Source of the DNA: an uncultured Alphaproteobacteria bacterium
GTDB lineage: Bacteria > Pseudomonadota > Alphaproteobacteria > Rs-D84
DNA length: 15,177 nucleotides
Reading direction: 5' to 3'
Assembly: GCA_937903135.1 (NCBI GenBank)
Contig: CALDAH010000012.1
Span: forward strand, 1-15,177
The first letter of the stretch is position 1. Every line of letters starts with the position of its first letter. Below the pieces are notes generated by a model. The model was not told the origin of the DNA. It saw only the letters and a program-made list of their open reading frames with translations, and did not search any database. The position numbers and the translations under genes are program-made. Positions 12,104 through 15,177 of the stretch are shown piece by piece.

Positions 12104-15100
12104 CTATCTCTTTGTGTGATATGTTTTCCCGTTATAGTTTACATTAATCGCGCCGGCGGCCGCCCCCTCGGCCAGGCTGCCATAGCATACCTGTCCTGCG
12201 TGCCCGATGTTTATCGCGGGCGTCGTCTGTTTTTGTTTATACAGCGGCACGCTGACCCCGGATGCTGTTTTAATCTCTGTTATGCCGGCCGTGCACATTT
12301 CGGCACAGATGTTTTCCGACGTCTGACCGTATCCATCATCGCACGCCCACGGGCAATTATCCTCAACCGCATAATCAACCGATGGCGTACTATAGCTGGT
12401 ATAATGCGCATTCGCAGGTTTTTTTGTACACGGCCGGCATTCTGTATACCATCCATTAAAATTCAGCGGCGATGCGGCATAATACCCGGTCCGACACCAG
12501 TAATATGCTGTATAATTATTCCCATGCGGACCGTATTCGCACGACCCCTGATTTTCATAGTGAGTTCGCGTCTCGTCTTCAAAATACCATGTGCATACAC
12601 AATCCGTGCTTTTTACCGCATGCAGCCTATCCGCCCAGCTGCCGTTGGATAAGGATGTAATATAATCCGGCGTTGGCGAACCGGCCTTTACGGTCGTAGA
12701 ACACGCGGCGCGATGCGTGCCACCCGTACAATAATTCGTGTCGCCACAGTCCGCACATGACGTATTCCCATTCGCAGATGACCCATAATATCCCGCATTG
12801 CATGACCACGGGCATGCGTTTGACGTGGCCGCGCCGGTATAAGCGGAATTCGCAGGTTTATTAGTGCACGCGCTGCACGCCGTGCCATTCGTATAATACC
12901 CGGTGTTCGCCGTTACGGATTTTACCGTCTGCTGACACGCGGCGTTATTTGTGCTGCACCCGCTTTTGATCGTCCCGTCCCCCGTCCCGGCGCTGTTGGC
13001 ATACGCAACATAGTTGCACGCCGCGACAGAACAGGCATTACAAGTGACCGTCGCACAGTTCGCAGGCTTGCCACACGCCGTCTGAGTCCCCGTCCACGCG
13101 CGGGATTTGGTATTGCTATAGCATTCGGTCTTTGCCTTAGACCGGGCCGCGGAATTCGGGTATCCCGACGGACACGCCTCGTTCCCACCGGTAACCTTTC
13201 GCGTTGACCATTCACCGATATAGATAACCGGACTGCCGCCAGGGCAATACGCGCCGGCCGGACAATCAATTGCCCCCGCACCAACTGTCTTTACGTATTT
13301 CCCAGGGCTAAGGATTAAATAGCAATCCAGATATGCATTACTTCCCTCCGCCGATAGGGTATATCCATTCGTGGTACACGCCGTTCGCCCACCGGTACTG
13401 CCGTAATTTACCCGGGTTTCCCCCGTGCAATATCCATTTGCAGCGCATGTAACCTGGCCGGCATTTGCCGTGGCAACGTATTTGCCTTTCTCGGTTGTTA
13501 AATAACATGCATTTATCGCAGTTGACTTCGCCGCAGAGTTCGGATACAAAGACGGGCATGTTTCCAGGCCAAAGTTTGTCGTATGAACCGTTGCCTGGTT
13601 GCTGGTGCTGCATAAAACCTTGTCTTTCCCCGGGCAATATGAACCGGCCGGGCATTCCTTAACCGTTTTATAATACGCATAATCACCACAGAGGTCTTTG
13701 TCGGTTAAATAGTACCCTTTCATCGCAGTATAATAGCGAAATGCTGATCCGCCATCGTATTTACCCGTATCTGGGTTATACAGCACATATTCATACAACC
13801 CGGCACGATCCCCCGATTCATACCACGCCAGCGATTGACATTTACCGATGGAATCTGCCCCTGTTCGCGACACCAGCTCTGCGTGGCTAAATACGGGATT
13901 ATAGTATTCCGCCGGGTACGTTGTTCGCCGATTCACCGTCGGGTCGGGGCAATTATTCTGAACCCCGGCCGAACAATACGTGCCGCCCGTACACTGGGAC
14001 TGGCCCGTGCAGTTATTATTGCTGGTATTGCATCCGGTCGTGTAATATCCGGCGCTAACCGTTGAACACGCGGCGGCCCCCGTGCCGCTGAACTTTGTCC
14101 TCCCCGTGCATGCCGCGCAGCTGCTGGTGCTGCCCAGTGCAACCGTCGCCGCGGCTTTGTATGTACCGGCCGAACAATTCGCAGGCGGCGCAGACAACAC
14201 AACAACATCCCCAACCGCGACCGCGGTCTTTGACGTGGCTATCTCTGTTGGTGCTAAAACCGTTTGCCAATTAGAATTATCCGTAGATACAGAAATAGTT
14301 AGGTTATGATAGATACGCCCATCGGTATACGTCGCAAATTTAATTGATCCCAATGCATAAACCGTACCCATGTCCCATACCATCGGCGCGCCCTGGGCAT
14401 ATGGCCACCGCGACCATGATCCATCCGTCCCAGCGGTTAAAGTATCCCCCAACGGACCGCTTTTGCCCTTTAACAGATTAGTACCCGTGGCATTCGCTGA
14501 CTCGTATGCCTCTATCTCAACGATATGGGTCGCCGCATTTGCTGTACTGCCGTTTGATGTTACTTTGATATACCGTGCATTAATCTTATTCGCGGGTATA
14601 TATTTACCGCCCGGGACTGAAATCGTACAGTCTGTACTGCTATCGTGGGCCGACGCCGCGGTCCCGGATGATGTAAACCCGTTCATACAATAGTTTATCG
14701 TTGATACGTTTTCATAATTAACACTATGTGCACCGACAAACCAACCGCCCGCCGGGGTTGTACATTGCGCACCCGCAGATACAACGCGTGTCCCGGCCGC
14801 GCATGCAATCGCACACTGGGCAATTTCCGTCGCGCCCGCCGGCCCGGATGTATAACCGGCCGGGCAATTATTTTTAACACCACCGGAACAATACGTACCC
14901 GCCGTACACTGCGCTTGATCCGTGCGTGTCGTTTCTGTCCCGCCGGTGGTATAATATCCCGCAGATACATTCATGCGAACACCGAACCTGCAGTAGTATG
15001 CGTTCCCGCCACAGGCAGCCTGTCCGGTGCAATTGTTATTATTGCTGCCGCAGCCGGTGGCATAATAACCCGTGCTGACCGGCGAACACGCTGTTGCGCC

Positions 15101-15177
15101 TTCGCCACTGTACACCGTCCGCCCCGCACATGCGGTGCATGCGCCGTTACCGGCCGTGCCTTTATACGTTCCCGCCG
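12104..15177 (-). CDS. Large cysteine-rich repeat surface-type protein with a galactose-binding-like domain (5' end outside the window)
   Basis: The frame is open from the window edge to the TAG at 12104-12106 (1023 residues), so the N-terminus and any signal peptide are missing. The GTG at 15115 is not a real start, because 20 in-frame codons before it match the same module in the left-hand gene. The chain is built of Cys-rich modules such as GRTKFSGTGAAAC, STVSAGYYTTGCNTSNNNCT and GGTYCSAGVQNNCP. Codons at about 14207-14602 encode a roughly 130-residue insert without Cys. It contains ARYIKVTSNGS, ATHIVEIEAYES, SWSRWPYAQGAPMVWDMG and LTISVSTDNSNW, which resembles F5/8 type C (discoidin, galactose-binding-like) domains. 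Copies of the YYTTGC module lie on both sides of the insert. The C-terminal 80 residues are shared with the gene ending at 1208. Glycan or host-surface binding is inferred from the insert. Confidence 0.85.
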   Translation of the reverse strand, partial: AGTYKGTAGNGACTACAGRTVYSGEGATACSPVSTGYYATGCGSNNNNCTGQAACGGNAYYCRFGVRMNVSAGYYTTGGTETTRTDQAQCTAGTYCSGGVKNNCPAGYTSGPAGATEIAQCAIACAAGTRVVSAGAQCTTPAGGWFVGAHSVNYENVSTINYCMNGFTSSGTAASAHDSSTDCTISVPGGKYIPANKINARYIKVTSNGSTANAATHIVEIEAYESANATGTNLLKGKSGPLGDTLTAGTDGSWSRWPYAQGAPMVWDMGTVYALGSIKFATYTDGRIYHNLTISVSTDNSNWQTVLAPTEIATSKTAVAVGDVVVLSAPPANCSAGTYKAAATVALGSTSSCAACTGRTKFSGTGAAACSTVSAGYYTTGCNTSNNNCTGQSQCTGGTYCSAGVQNNCPDPTVNRRTTYPAEYYNPVFSHAELVSRTGADSIGKCQSLAWYESGDRAGLYEYVLYNPDTGKYDGGSAFRYYTAMKGYYLTDKDLCGDYAYYKTVKECPAGSYCPGKDKVLCSTSNQATVHTTNFGLETCPSLYPNSAAKSTAINACYLTTEKGKYVATANAGQVTCAANGYCTGETRVNYGSTGGRTACTTNGYTLSAEGSNAYLDCYLILSPGKYVKTVGAGAIDCPAGAYCPGGSPVIYIGEWSTRKVTGGNEACPSGYPNSAARSKAKTECYSNTKSRAWTGTQTACGKPANCATVTCNACSVAACNYVAYANSAGTGDGTIKSGCSTNNAACQQTVKSVTANTGYYTNGTACSACTNKPANSAYTGAATSNACPWSCNAGYYGSSANGNTSCADCGDTNYCTGGTHRAACSTTVKAGSPTPDYITSLSNGSWADRLHAVKSTDCVCTWYFEDETRTHYENQGSCEYGPHGNNYTAYYWCRTGYYAASPLNFNGWYTECRPCTKKPANAHYTSYSTPSVDYAVEDNCPWACDDGYGQTSENICAEMCTAGITEIKTASGVSVPLYKQKQTTPAINIGHAGQVCYGSLAEGAAAGAINVNYNGKTYHTKR
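12116..12355 (-). repeat. Long inverted repeat: shared C-terminal domain, right copy
   Basis: This block is the reverse-complement partner of 957-1196, 94% identical over 240 nt. The 79-bp perfect core is 12279-12357. Eleven of the 14 mismatches are synonymous, indicating either recent exchange or strong selection on the protein. Confidence 0.93.
13946..14176 (-). repeat. Cys-rich module, second copy within the large gene
   Basis: This segment encodes CSAGTYKAAATVALGS followed by CTGRTKFSGTGAAAC and GYYTTGC, then NNCTGQSQCTGGTYC. It parallels the module at 14972-15177 (AGTYKGTAGNGACTACAGRT, GEGATAC, GYYATGC, NNCTGQAACGG). The galactose-binding-like domain lies between the two copies. Confidence 0.75.
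14972..15177 (-). repeat. Cys-rich module, first copy within the large gene, running to the window edge
   Basis: It shares the unit order AGTYK, CTACAGRT, GATAC, GYYATGC and NNCTGQ with 13946-14176. A third, partial unit (SAGYYTTGG through NNCPAGY) follows at about 14852-14968. The outer 55 bases are identical to the left window end in inverted orientation. Confidence 0.75.
15123..15177. repeat. 55-bp terminal inverted repeat, right copy
   Basis: Its reverse complement equals bases 1-55 exactly, and the next base differs. It codes for the same peptide in the minus-strand gene. Confidence 0.95.

Noticed and set aside
15113..15115. GTG as the start codon of the large minus-strand Cys-rich gene
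   Set aside because: Twenty in-frame codons upstream to the window edge encode the same module as the left-hand gene, there is no ribosome site, and no signal peptide follows.
1..15177. Circular plasmid or phage
   Set aside because: The shared ends are inverted, not direct, lie within coding repeats, and the content is core chromosomal genes.
12104..15177. CRISPR array or short tandem DNA repeat
   Set aside because: The repeated units are degenerate coding modules of variable length within an open frame, not identical repeats with spacers.

Overview
The window looks like a complete assembly contig from an uncultured alphaproteobacterium, possibly a host- or gut-associated one. The evidence is a set of bacterial housekeeping genes (dnaJ, parE, a dnaA-family gene, dprA, plsY, rpsT) placed among very cysteine-rich, Sec-exported or surface-type proteins made of short CPAGYY-like units. 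rpsT beside dnaA and plsY beside dprA are arrangements known from Alphaproteobacteria. Here rpsT, plsY, dprA and dnaA sit in one neighbourhood, with an unrecognised exported protein between plsY and dprA. The taxonomic placement is inference.

Layout, left to right. 1-1208 (+) is the 3' end of a cysteine-rich repeat protein. A bidirectional terminator separates it from dnaJ (1274-2401, -). A short AT-rich divergent region leads to parE (2540-4519, +), whose strong -10 lies so close to the ATG that the mRNA may be leaderless. An unrecognised 155-residue basic protein (4654-5121, +) has its own promoter and terminator. Next is a 582-residue exported Cys-rich protein (5173-6921, -). Beyond its 5' end lies a decayed, oppositely oriented partial copy of a paralogue (7048-7303, +), including the terminator. 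Then come a full-length DnaA-family gene (7360-8643, -), a 319-bp non-coding region with a long inverted repeat, dprA (8963-9985, -), a 283-residue exported protein (10059-10910, -), plsY (11012-11599, -) and rpsT (11673-11933, +, GTG start). 12104-15177 (-) is the 3' part of a second, larger cysteine-rich repeat protein carrying a galactose-binding-like (F5/8 type C-like) domain.

The two cysteine-rich genes converge on the housekeeping block. They share an 80-residue C-terminal domain at 94% nucleotide identity, including a 79-bp perfect inverted match. The outermost 55 bp of the window are also a perfect inverted repeat lying inside the same repeat module of both genes. This suggests the contig broke at a repeat. 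It also means the 11-kb core is flanked by long inverted homology that could support inversion or gene conversion.

Most unusual points: (1) the DnaA-family protein keeps Walker A and B, but gapless alignment puts Leu at the arginine-finger position and His at the sensor-2 arginine, and several residues that read the DnaA box are changed; (2) an 18-bp-arm inverted repeat lies just upstream of that gene; (3) the shared C-terminal domain of the large Cys-rich proteins; (4) the lectin-like insertion in one of them; (5) the inverted paralogue remnant with a different, proline-rich linker.
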